NCBI GenBank assembly: GCA_944326945.1
Contig: CALVFY010000001.1
Location: 109,801 to 173,800 of the forward strand
Origin: an uncultured Rikenellaceae bacterium
GTDB lineage: Bacteria; Bacteroidota; Bacteroidia; Bacteroidales; Rikenellaceae
DNA length: 64,000 bases
Direction: 5' to 3'
Shown: positions 35,749 to 44,111 of the stretch, piece by piece
How positions within the stretch are numbered: the first letter of the stretch is position 1
Layout of the letters: every line of letters begins with the position of its first letter
Position numbers and translations under genes: made by a program
Notes under the pieces: model-generated
What the model was told of the DNA's origin: nothing
Seen by the model: the letters and a program-made list of their open reading frames with translations, nothing else
The model's database searches: none

Positions 35749-37414
35749 AACGACCAAGGTTATACTTCATCTGTTGTGGATCATTCCACTACTGGTGTTA
35801 CTCTTGCCGGTGGGAATAGGCGTGGGACTCTATCTCTCGGCTGATATGGGTGAACCGGAGGTGGTGGTCGACACGGCCGATTATCCATTGGTCCGCCAGG
35901 ACGGTTATCTCTCCTGTGAAGGTTCGTTTTTGCGGCAGAGTCAGAGTGGATTGTGGGAGCAAATGCTGTCGGGAGATGCCTTGCAGCGTGGAGTGGCTTC
36001 CGGTCGGCTGTGTCATGAATTGCTCTGTTTTCAGGAGAAAACTTTCGTCGATCAGATTCGTCGATTTGTTCCTTCGGACAGTTATCTTCGTTTTTTACGT
36101 TTTCTTACCATCGTATTCAATCGGAATCTGGGCGAGTATGTCCCCGAGGAGTATCGCCGGGAGATATACGGGATTTCGCTTTCGGCCACTCACGAGTACG
36201 ATGCAATCGGTACGCCTTATGAACGTCAATTGAACTATCATGCCGCTCATGACATCGGCCATACCATGCAGGAATACATGTTGGTCGGATGTACATCGTT
36301 TGCCGTGTGGGGAGAGGAGAGTGCCGACACTGCATTGGTGGTGGGGCGTAATTTCGATTTTTATGTGGGGAATGATTTCGCTCGCAATAAAATCGTGACC
36401 TTTTGTTCGCCGGAGCAGGGGTATCGGTTCGCTTCGGTTGGTTGGGCCGGTATGATCGGCGTTCTCTCGGGAATGAACGAGAGGGGATTGACCGTTACGA
36501 TCAATGCAGCCAAAGGGTCGATTCCTCTCTCGGCAGCCATGCCGATTTCGTTGTTGGCCCGGGAGATTTTGCAGTATGCGTCGACTATCGAGGAGGCTTA
36601 CCGAATTGCTTCGCAACGTCGGACCTTCGTGTCGGAGTCCTTGTTGATTGCCTCGGCCTGTGACGGACGTGCCGCGGTGATCGAGAAGACTCCCCGTCAG
36701 ACGGCTCTCTTTGAGGGAGAAGGTACACGGGTAGTGTGTACGAATCATTACCAATCCTCCCTGCTCGGCAAGACGGAACAGAATCTGGAAAATATCGCTA
36801 CGACCGACAGCCGTTATCGTCAGGAGCGGGTGGAGGAATTACTCGATGAGTCGGGCCCGTTGACCGCAGAAGGGGCGGTTGCCATCCTGCGTGATCGTTA
36901 CGGGAAGGGTGGCGCCGATATCGGATTGGGAAATGAAAAGAGCATCAATCAGTCGATTGCCCACCATTCGGTGGTATTTCGTCCTGAGGCGAGACTGATG
37001 TGGGTCTCCACGGGACCCTGGCAATCGGGACAGTTTGTTTGTTACGATTTGAATCGAATCTTCTCTGCGCCCGATTTCTCCCGGGAATTGGCCGACGAGA
37101 GACTGGCCGTAGCGGCTGATTCATCGTTTTTGCTGGAGGACTATCCGGTTTTGATGCGTTATCGGACTCTGACTCAAGAGCTGAAGCAGACGATCGGACA
37201 GGCGGATGGATTGCCGTATTTCCCTCAGATGGAGGAGTATCTGACTACGAACCCTAATCTTTATTATACCTATCAGTTGGCCGGAGAGTATTATGCTCGA
37301 CGGGGAGAGAACGATCGGGCTCGCGATTGTTTCCGTGAAGCGCTTGCGAGAGAGATCCCCCGGCTTTCTGAACGGCAACAGATAGAGAACGAATTAAAAT
37401 CATTGGAACCATGA
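35741..37414 (+). CDS. C45-family Ntn-hydrolase / acyltransferase with C-terminal helical region
   Basis: A 557-residue protein with an N-terminal membrane segment (residues about 8-30), so it probably faces the periplasm. VGCTSFAVWGEES contains Cys 184, the candidate N-terminal nucleophile exposed by autocleavage in the C45 (acyl-CoA:6-APA acyltransferase) family. GRNFDFYVG and GWAGMIGVLSGMNERGL are typical of the core. The last 80 residues look like one TPR unit (YYARRGENDRARDCFREAL). Such enzymes make or break amide bonds, so it may add or remove an amino-acid-linked acyl group. It overlaps both neighbours. Confidence 0.78.
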   Translation: MRRTTKVILHLLWIIPLLVLLLPVGIGVGLYLSADMGEPEVVVDTADYPLVRQDGYLSCEGSFLRQSQSGLWEQMLSGDALQRGVASGRLCHELLCFQEKTFVDQIRRFVPSDSYLRFLRFLTIVFNRNLGEYVPEEYRREIYGISLSATHEYDAIGTPYERQLNYHAAHDIGHTMQEYMLVGCTSFAVWGEESADTALVVGRNFDFYVGNDFARNKIVTFCSPEQGYRFASVGWAGMIGVLSGMNERGLTVTINAAKGSIPLSAAMPISLLAREILQYASTIEEAYRIASQRRTFVSESLLIASACDGRAAVIEKTPRQTALFEGEGTRVVCTNHYQSSLLGKTEQNLENIATTDSRYRQERVEELLDESGPLTAEGAVAILRDRYGKGGADIGLGNEKSINQSIAHHSVVFRPEARLMWVSTGPWQSGQFVCYDLNRIFSAPDFSRELADERLAVAADSSFLLEDYPVLMRYRTLTQELKQTIGQADGLPYFPQMEEYLTTNPNLYYTYQLAGEYYARRGENDRARDCFREALAREIPRLSERQQIENELKSLEP

Positions 37415-38718
37415 CAAGAAATCCGGAGGTACAGTTTCTTTCCCGAGAACAGATTCGGGAGTATCAGCAACGGCGTTTGATGGAGGAGTTGCAATACATC
37501 GGTCGGAATTCGAAATTTTATCGGGAGATGCTCAGCCGGGAAGGAGTGGACATTACTCGTATCCGTACACTTGAAGAATTGCGGTGGCTGCCCGTAACTA
37601 CCAAACAGGATTTACAGCTTCATTATGAGGATTTTATTTGTGTGCCTCGCAGTGAGGTGATCGATTATGTGACCACTTCCGGAACACTGGGCGATCCGGT
37701 GACGGTGGCACTTACCTCGGGCGATTTGGATCGTTTGGCCTATAACGAGGCGCTTTCGTTCACGACTGTCGGTCTGACCCGGGACGATGTGATGCAGTTG
37801 ATGGTGACGCTCGACCGTCGATTCATGGCCGGGTTAGCCTATTTTATGGGGGCACGGGAATTGGGCTGTGGTGTGGTACGTGTCGGAAACGGTATCCCCG
37901 AATTGCAATGGGATACGATTCAAAGGATTCATCCGACTTGTTGTATGGTGATTCCCTCGTTTCTGGTCAAATTGTATGAGTATGCCATCCGTAACGGAAT
38001 CGATCCTCACAAGAGTCCGCTGCGTCGGGCGATTTGTATCGGAGAGGCGTTGCGTAATCCCGATTTTTCACTCAATGCGCTGGGCATACAACTCGATGCT
38101 TGCTGGCCGGAACTCGAATTGTTTTCCACGTATGCTTCGACCGAGATGCAGACCTCGTTTACGGAGTGTCCGCAACACGCTGGAGGACATTTGCCGCCCG
38201 ATCTGATTATCGTAGAGTTTCTGGATGCGGACAATCGTCCTGTTGCGGAGGGAGAACCGGGTGAAGTGACGATCACTACGCTCGGCGTGAGGGGAATGCC
38301 TCTTTTACGATTCAAAACGGGAGATGTTTGTTATCATTTCGATGAACCGTGTGCCTGCGGACGCAATACGGTACGATTGAGTTCGGTGTTGGGCCGCAAG
38401 GGGCAGATGATCAAGTTCAAGGGTACGACGCTCTATCCGCCTGCACTGTTCGATGTGCTGAACAATGTGCCTCAGGTTGCCAATTATATCGTGGAGGTGT
38501 ATACCAACCGTCTGGGAACCGATCAGGTGCGGGTACGGATCGGTTGTGACGACCATAGCGAGCAGTTTGTCAAACAGCTCAAGGATATTTTCCGATCGAA
38601 GGTGCGGGTGGCTCCCGACATTGTTTTTGAGCCTGTGGAATACATCGAAAAATTGCAGTTTCCCGAATTGAGTCGGAAACCGGTGAAATTTGTGGATTTA
38701 CGAGAAAATAAATTTTAA
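37411..38718 (+). CDS. PaaK-like aryl-CoA ligase
   Basis: A 435-residue adenylate-forming enzyme of the phenylacetate-CoA ligase family: TTSGTLGDPVTVALTSGD is the nucleotide loop (about residue 90), STYASTEMQTSF the A5-like motif and RFKTGDVC a C-terminal motif. It is the obvious candidate to activate 4-coumarate made by the ammonia-lyase at the operon start, priming chain growth. A conserved-looking CACGRN segment may bind metal. It overlaps the C45 gene by 4 bases (ATGA). Confidence 0.83.
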   Translation: MTRNPEVQFLSREQIREYQQRRLMEELQYIGRNSKFYREMLSREGVDITRIRTLEELRWLPVTTKQDLQLHYEDFICVPRSEVIDYVTTSGTLGDPVTVALTSGDLDRLAYNEALSFTTVGLTRDDVMQLMVTLDRRFMAGLAYFMGARELGCGVVRVGNGIPELQWDTIQRIHPTCCMVIPSFLVKLYEYAIRNGIDPHKSPLRRAICIGEALRNPDFSLNALGIQLDACWPELELFSTYASTEMQTSFTECPQHAGGHLPPDLIIVEFLDADNRPVAEGEPGEVTITTLGVRGMPLLRFKTGDVCYHFDEPCACGRNTVRLSSVLGRKGQMIKFKGTTLYPPALFDVLNNVPQVANYIVEVYTNRLGTDQVRVRIGCDDHSEQFVKQLKDIFRSKVRVAPDIVFEPVEYIEKLQFPELSRKPVKFVDLRENKF

Positions 38719-38728
38719 GCGGGAAAGT

Positions 38729-39322
38729 ATGAAAAAAATGGTGTTTAGTGCAGTCCTTATGCTGGGAGTGTTCGGGGCGGTCGCTCAACCCCGGAAGATC
38801 CAAGAGGCTTCCTCTTTGAACTATTACGGAATCGACTTTTCTTCAGTCAGGGTGATTGCTGCCGGTGAAAGTGCCTATGATTTTATCGATGTATTCGGGA
38901 AGATCAATCAGTTGGTGATCATGGAGCCGGAAAAATATAATCTGAGAAAGGCCTTTCGTAAGGAGATCGGGAAGATTGATCTGTCAACCGTGGGTGCTCT
39001 TAATGAAAAGACAGATCCCGAGACATTGAAAATGTACAGCGGATCCCATCGGCTTTCGGAGAAGACGATTGCTCAAAAAGTAACAGAATACCAGATCCCG
39101 GACAAAGAGGGAATCGGTGTGGTGTTGATTGCCGAACAGCTCGATAAACCGGGCGGCGCGGCCACTTATCATGTGGTTTTCTTTGATTTGGCCACCCGGG
39201 AAATCGTCTTGTCGAAATGGGTTGCAGGAAAAGCCGGTGGTTTCGGTCTGAGAAACTATTGGGCCCGTTCCGTTTATCGGGTCTTGTCGAAATGGAGTTA
39301 TCCGAAAGTGGGAAAGAATTGA
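38729..39322 (+). CDS. Secreted protein of unknown function at the end of the polyene operon
   Basis: A 197-residue protein with a clear signal peptide (residues 1-19, ending GAVAQ), so it is periplasmic. No enzyme motif is recognised. The body is mixed alpha/beta with a GIGVVLIAEQLDKPGGAATYHVVFF core. GGGAAAG-like sequence precedes the ATG; an upstream GTG start at 38690 lies in the ligase gene. It begins 10 bases after the ligase stop and ends only 10 bases before the convergent MFS gene. Membership of the operon suggests a role in transport or placement of the product. Confidence 0.7.
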   Translation: MKKMVFSAVLMLGVFGAVAQPRKIQEASSLNYYGIDFSSVRVIAAGESAYDFIDVFGKINQLVIMEPEKYNLRKAFRKEIGKIDLSTVGALNEKTDPETLKMYSGSHRLSEKTIAQKVTEYQIPDKEGIGVVLIAEQLDKPGGAATYHVVFFDLATREIVLSKWVAGKAGGFGLRNYWARSVYRVLSKWSYPKVGKN

Positions 39323-39332
39323 TGGGCAGGGT

Positions 39333-40493
39333 TTATGCCGTGGTCAGATCGGGTTTTTCGTAGTGTCTATGGAACAGTCGTAGCAGGATGAATCCGATCA
39401 GGGTGAGAGGGGCGCCGACTAAAGCCGTGTATTGGTAGCCGAGTCCGGCATCGATCGGGATTCCTCCGAGGTAGGCGCCCAGTGCATTACCGAGATTGAA
39501 GGCCACTTGTACACTGGCGGCACCCAACATTTCGCCTCCTTTCGAATAGCGGATCAGAAGTACCTGCTGGGGACTGGATAAGGCGAATAGTCCTGCCGTA
39601 CAGAGACACATGAGCAGAACGGAGAGCCAGGATACGGAGGCCAGGAAGAAGATGGATAACAGTAGCAGACAGACAATACCTTGTACCGTGGCAGCTACCC
39701 GTCCGGGCATGAAGCGGTCGGAGAGACGCCCGCTGGCTAAATTACCCACTACCATGCCGAATCCTGCCAGAACCATGAGAAATGTGATGCTATGGGCCGG
39801 GAATCCGGATACGTTCACCAGCAGCGGATTGATGTAGCTGTACCAGCAGAAAATGCCTCCGTTTCCTAACATCGTGGCGCCGATCAGCAGCCAGGGGGCA
39901 GGCGAACGAAGAAAGCGGAACTGTCCTTTAAGTCCCGTATCGGGAAGACTTTCCACTTTGGGGACCCAACGCCAGATGTAGTAGAGTATGATGACGCCCC
40001 AACAGCCTACCAGCAGGAAGGTGAGACGCCACGAGAGTGTCGATGCCAGCGAAGTGCCGAGTGGTACTCCGAACAGATTGGCGATGGTCATTCCGGCCAC
40101 CATGATCGAAACGGCTTGAGATCCGTGGCCCTTGTCGGCCAGTTTCTCGGCAACGATCGATCCTACACCGAAATAGGCTCCATGAGGTAGGCCCGAGATG
40201 AATCGGGCGATGAGCAGTACCCAATAGTTGGGGGCCACTGCGGCGCAAATATTTCCTGCCATGATGATGCCCACCAATACGAGCAGTATTTTTTTGAGTG
40301 GATATTTACGTGCCAGAATCAGCATGGGTGCCCCTACACATACCCCCAGTGCATAGGCTGAAATCAGATGGCCTGCGGTGACGATGCTGATTCTCAGATC
40401 TTCTGCCACGTAAGGCAGAATTCCCATCATCACGAATTCGGCGATTCCGAGTCCGAGCGTGCCGAACGCTAATGCAATAAGACTTTTTTTCAT
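39333..40493 (-). CDS. MFS exporter of the AraJ/CmlA type
   Basis: A 386-residue major facilitator with about 12 hydrophobic segments. The N-terminus MKKSLIALAFGTLGLGIAEF and the ISAYALGVCVGAP stretch closely resemble the E. coli AraJ-type drug:H+ antiporter subfamily. The substrate is unknown. The ATG at 40493 is chosen over a GTG-like extension to 40517 that would sit next to the promoter (-7 at 40515-40522). It is convergent with the polyene operon, so it is probably not part of it. Confidence 0.85.
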   Translation of the reverse strand: MKKSLIALAFGTLGLGIAEFVMMGILPYVAEDLRISIVTAGHLISAYALGVCVGAPMLILARKYPLKKILLVLVGIIMAGNICAAVAPNYWVLLIARFISGLPHGAYFGVGSIVAEKLADKGHGSQAVSIMVAGMTIANLFGVPLGTSLASTLSWRLTFLLVGCWGVIILYYIWRWVPKVESLPDTGLKGQFRFLRSPAPWLLIGATMLGNGGIFCWYSYINPLLVNVSGFPAHSITFLMVLAGFGMVVGNLASGRLSDRFMPGRVAATVQGIVCLLLLSIFFLASVSWLSVLLMCLCTAGLFALSSPQQVLLIRYSKGGEMLGAASVQVAFNLGNALGAYLGGIPIDAGLGYQYTALVGAPLTLIGFILLRLFHRHYEKPDLTTA

Positions 40494-40514
40494 CGTCCAG
40501 TCGTTTTTACGGCG

Positions 40515-40522
40515 CAAAAATA
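40515..40522 (-). promoter_or_regulatory. -7 element of the MFS exporter gene
   Basis: TATTTTTG on the minus strand matches TAnnTTTG exactly. It lies 21 bases before the ATG at 40493, so the leader would be very short. Confidence 0.55.
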
Positions 40523-40566
40523 CGACTTCCCGACAAAAAAGACACTGGATTAATAAAATTTTTTAA

Positions 40567-41526
40567 TTATTCTTTTCCTGCAATTTTCGGATGGTACAGT
40601 TCCCCTTGCCAGACATTGCGCTCCTCCAGTCTTTTTTCGAGTAGGGCGAGCAGCTGGTCGTTGCGGATCAGACCCCAGGTCGGGCCTGCATGATAACGGG
40701 GTGGAGCCTCTCCCGCGAATCGCTCTACGACCAGATCCGGACGAAGTCGACGCAGGATTTCCACGAACAGATCGAGATATTCCGTCAGTTCCCAAAAACG
40801 GAATTCTTCTGGGTGTGCGGCGTAACGGGAGGCCATTGTCGTGCCACGGAAGATTTGCAGTTGATGGAATTTTACCGTGGTCAAAGGCAGAGCATTGATT
40901 CGGTCCGTTTGGTCGAGCAGCATCTGATCTGTTTCACCCGGCAGGCCCAAAATGAAATGTCCTCCCACGTGGAGTCCTCGTCGGGCAGCGGCCTCTACGG
41001 CTCGTCGGGCACAGGCGAAGTCGTGACCTCGGTTGACGGCCCGCAGGGTTTGGTCGTAACACGATTCAATCCCGAATTCGATTGCCACGTAGTGATCCCG
41101 GGCCAATGAGGCGAAATAGTCCAATTTTTCGTCATCCACACAGTCGGGGCGTGTCCCCACCACGATGCCTGCCACACGAGGATCGCATAGTGCCTCGTCG
41201 TAGATCTCTCGCAGACGTGACAGTGGAGCATGGGTGTTGGAAAACGACTGGAAATAGGCCAGGAAACGATCGGCATGTCGATAACGGTTGGCATGGAATT
41301 CGATTCCTTCGGCGATTTGAGTGGCGATACTTTTCGTGGGGGTACAGTAGGAGGGAGTGAATGCTTCGTTGTTGCAGAAGGTGCATCCGCCCTCGGCGAC
41401 CGTACCGTCCCGGTTGGGGCAGGTGAATCCTGCATTGATGGTTACTTTTTGCACACGACTCCCGAACAGCTTGCGGAAATAGCCGGCATAGCTGTTGAAA
41501 CGTCTCTCGTCTCCCCAAGGATACAT
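40567..41526 (-). CDS. YhcC-type radical SAM protein (TIGR01212-like)
   Basis: A 319-residue radical SAM protein. It opens MYPWGDERRFNSYAGYFRKLFG and has an atypical cysteine set, TCPNRDGTVAEGGCTFCNN (CX11CX2C, about residues 34-49), as in the YhcC family. EFGIESCYDQTL and GHFILGLPGE are other radical SAM segments. The family's reaction is not established as far as I know. It is the last gene of a set with CstA and the repeat-like protein, starting 7 bases after the latter's stop. Confidence 0.85.
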   Translation of the reverse strand: MYPWGDERRFNSYAGYFRKLFGSRVQKVTINAGFTCPNRDGTVAEGGCTFCNNEAFTPSYCTPTKSIATQIAEGIEFHANRYRHADRFLAYFQSFSNTHAPLSRLREIYDEALCDPRVAGIVVGTRPDCVDDEKLDYFASLARDHYVAIEFGIESCYDQTLRAVNRGHDFACARRAVEAAARRGLHVGGHFILGLPGETDQMLLDQTDRINALPLTTVKFHQLQIFRGTTMASRYAAHPEEFRFWELTEYLDLFVEILRRLRPDLVVERFAGEAPPRYHAGPTWGLIRNDQLLALLEKRLEERNVWQGELYHPKIAGKE

Positions 41527-41532
41527 GGTTTG

Positions 41533-42228
41533 CTATGCTTTCAACGCTTCGATAAAACCAGGGAAAAGTGTCCAAAGGTGTTCGGTCTTGAGCCACAATT
41601 CCCGCGCCAAGGCCTCTCGTGTGGGGCGTGGGCTCTCCACGTCTTTCAGATACTCTTCGGAAACGGGATGCTCGTCTGCGATGAATTCCCGGTAGTATAC
41701 GGCAAAATTGCGTCGGAAGTGGAACAACTCTCCTTCGGGCAGATGTCCGTTGCGACGGAATTCGGCCCAGAGCTTGAGCACCTCTTTGTCGGCATATTTG
41801 TCACTGATATCGTTGATTACCTCATCGAACAGTTCGTATTCGCCCAACGCCACGTAGGAATAAGCCAATAGTTTGGTCGCTTCCAGATGGTCTTCAGGGT
41901 CGAGTTCCAACAGCATTTCCAACATGGCGGCACACATCTCGAAATCTCCGATCAGAAAGTGGTCGATTGCCGAACTGTTGAGGATGAACATGGCGTTTTG
42001 ATTGTGTTCATCTTCCCATTCCAATTCGGTTTCTCCCTCTTCGGGGATCAGGTCTGCCAATTTCTGAAATGCTTCGTAACGTGTGTTGCAGGCTGCTTCA
42101 ATATCTCCTGCGGCCTCCTGTTCCTGAGAACGTAGCCATGCTTTTTCGAATGTGAATCCTTTCTCTCCGGCGGGGTAGTCGATCCGGTAACAATCCTGCG
42201 GGGTGGGCTTAAGCTCCAATTCTTTCAT
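41533..42228 (-). CDS. Helical repeat (TPR-like) protein of unknown function
   Basis: A 231-residue acidic, cytoplasmic protein. The central part (about 75-160) has alternating helical patterns such as MLEMLLELDPEDHLEATKLLAYSYVALGEYELF that resemble two TPR units. There is no enzyme motif or signal peptide. Its start overlaps the end of cstA by 20 bases, so the two are translationally coupled. It may be an accessory protein, but nothing in the sequence shows a partner. Confidence 0.72.
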   Translation of the reverse strand: MKELELKPTPQDCYRIDYPAGEKGFTFEKAWLRSQEQEAAGDIEAACNTRYEAFQKLADLIPEEGETELEWEDEHNQNAMFILNSSAIDHFLIGDFEMCAAMLEMLLELDPEDHLEATKLLAYSYVALGEYELFDEVINDISDKYADKEVLKLWAEFRRNGHLPEGELFHFRRNFAVYYREFIADEHPVSEEYLKDVESPRPTREALARELWLKTEHLWTLFPGFIEALKA

Positions 42229-43639
42229 TCTTTTTGAACAGTACGATAAAATAGGCGAGAATCACAAGTGTTGTAATGGCGGCCAGGATCATGCCCAGCA
42301 TTCGCGAAAGTCCGATCATCTGGGGTGAGGTGAACAGATAACCCGAACAGATGAAGGTCATGAAAACGGCCGGGATAAGACTGATATAGATATTCTTTTT
42401 GCGGCGGAACAGATAGACCGTGACAGCCCACAGCGTGGCTACGGCCAAGGTCTGATTGGCCCATGCGAAGTAGCGCCATACCACATCGAACTCCAATTGG
42501 GTGATAATGAATCCTATGATGAAAAGAGGTATGCAGATATAGAGCCGTTTGAGGAACGAACGCTGTTCGATGTGCAGGAAATCGGCCACGATCAGTCGGG
42601 CGCTACGGAAAGCCGTATCTCCGGTAGAAATCGGGGCTGCTACGACTCCCAGCAGAGCCAATATGCCTCCGATTCTGCCTAACGTGGTTTTGGAAATGAT
42701 GTCTACGGCCCATCCTGCGTCATTGCCATGGGCGGCCAACTCTTTATTGAGAGCATCTACGCCACCGAAGAAAGCCATCGCGATGGCTGCCCAGATCATG
42801 GCGATGATACTTTCCGAGATCATGGCTCCGAAGAATACTCCGCGGCCTTGCATCTCGTTGGTGATACACCGTGCCATCAGGGGCGACTGTGTGGCATGGA
42901 ATCCGGAGATGGCTCCACAGGCGATTGTGATGAACAGGGTGGGGAATATCGGAAATGCAGCCGTATCAGACTGCATGTTAACCAAATTCTTGCCGGTTAA
43001 TTCGGGCACGGAATACTCGCCGGAACAGATCACGAAGAAGAGTCCGACTGCCATGATAAGCAGGGCAGCTCCGAAGAGCGGGTAGATCTTGCCGATGATT
43101 TTGTCGATTGGCAACAGTGTGGCGACCACATAGTAGGCTAAAATGATCCATACCCAAGTGGTTTTCGAAATACCCGGGGTCAATCCGTCGAGAATACCGG
43201 CCGGGCCAACCAGGAATACGGCACCCACCAATACCATCAGAATGATGGTGAAGACGCGGAGAATCTGTTTGAAGTTGTTGCCGAGAAATTTGCCGACGAT
43301 TTCAGGGTAACTCAGTCCCTTGTTTTCTACGGAGATCATGCCCGAGAGATAGTCGTGTGCGGCTCCAAAGAAGATTCCTCCCAATGTGATCCAGATAAAA
43401 GCGACCGGACCATAGGCTGCACCCAATACCGCTCCGAAAATAGGACCCAATCCGGCGATGTTAAGCAATTGGATCAGAAAAGTTTTCCATTTGGGCATGG
43501 GGACATAGTCCACTCCGTCGAAAAGCGTTTTTGAGGGGACTTCACGATTTTTGTCGGCACCGAACGTGCGTTCCAGATACTTTCCGTAGGTGAAATATGC
43601 AACGATCAGTAGCGTAATGCAAATTAGAAAAGTGATCAT
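42209..43639 (-). CDS. cstA: Carbon starvation protein A-type peptide/pyruvate transporter
   Basis: A 476-residue membrane protein with about 12-13 hydrophobic segments. YFTYGKYLERTFGAD, LLNIAGLGPIFGAVLGAAYGP and GAAHDYLSGMISVENKGLSYPE are hallmark CstA sequences. Members take up peptides or pyruvate during carbon limitation. At 476 residues it is shorter than the ~700-residue E. coli CstA and fits the short form common in Bacteroidota. It is the first gene of the unit cstA - repeat protein - YhcC-like. Confidence 0.9.
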   Translation of the reverse strand: MITFLICITLLIVAYFTYGKYLERTFGADKNREVPSKTLFDGVDYVPMPKWKTFLIQLLNIAGLGPIFGAVLGAAYGPVAFIWITLGGIFFGAAHDYLSGMISVENKGLSYPEIVGKFLGNNFKQILRVFTIILMVLVGAVFLVGPAGILDGLTPGISKTTWVWIILAYYVVATLLPIDKIIGKIYPLFGAALLIMAVGLFFVICSGEYSVPELTGKNLVNMQSDTAAFPIFPTLFITIACGAISGFHATQSPLMARCITNEMQGRGVFFGAMISESIIAMIWAAIAMAFFGGVDALNKELAAHGNDAGWAVDIISKTTLGRIGGILALLGVVAAPISTGDTAFRSARLIVADFLHIEQRSFLKRLYICIPLFIIGFIITQLEFDVVWRYFAWANQTLAVATLWAVTVYLFRRKKNIYISLIPAVFMTFICSGYLFTSPQMIGLSRMLGMILAAITTLVILAYFIVLFKKNERIGA

Positions 43640-43786
43640 ACGGCGACAGATTTTGCGCGAAGATAATAATTCCCGCTCAAAAATCGGTCGAATTTATGTG
43701 ATGATTTCGGTCTCGCCTCCAGATTTATGCACTTTTTATCCCGATATTGCTCTGAAAACAGGTAGCCATGTGGATTTGACGGATCT

Positions 43787-44062
43787 TTATTTGTGTTTGT
43801 GGGGAGAGAACATGGCGACGATCCACAATAGAACAATGGATCCGATGACGGCTGTAAAGAGACTGCCGATGGTGCCGACAGCCAGTACTCCGAACAGACT
43901 CAGCAACCATCCGCCCAGGATTCCACCGATGATACCCACAACCATATTTACCAGCAGCCCCGATCCGCTGCCTTTCACCAATACACTGGCTACGTAGCCA
44001 GCCACCAAACCGATTAAAATATACCAGAGAAAATACATGGCGATCATCTTTAAAATGGACAT
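43787..44062 (-). CDS. GlsB/YeaQ/YmgE family small membrane protein
   Basis: A 91-residue protein with three hydrophobic glycine-rich segments: WYILIGLVAGYVASVLVKGSG, VGIIGGILGGWLLSLFG and a final TM before SPHKHK. It matches the transglycosylase-associated / stress-response membrane family in length and glycine pattern. The function is uncertain; homologues respond to acid, envelope or general stress. It stands alone between cstA and the LacI-type regulator. Confidence 0.88.
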   Translation of the reverse strand: MSILKMIAMYFLWYILIGLVAGYVASVLVKGSGSGLLVNMVVGIIGGILGGWLLSLFGVLAVGTIGSLFTAVIGSIVLLWIVAMFSPHKHK

Positions 44063-44111
44063 GATCGTTGGAATCCAATTCTTATGCCATTTTATTCTCT
44101 GGATCTTGGTA

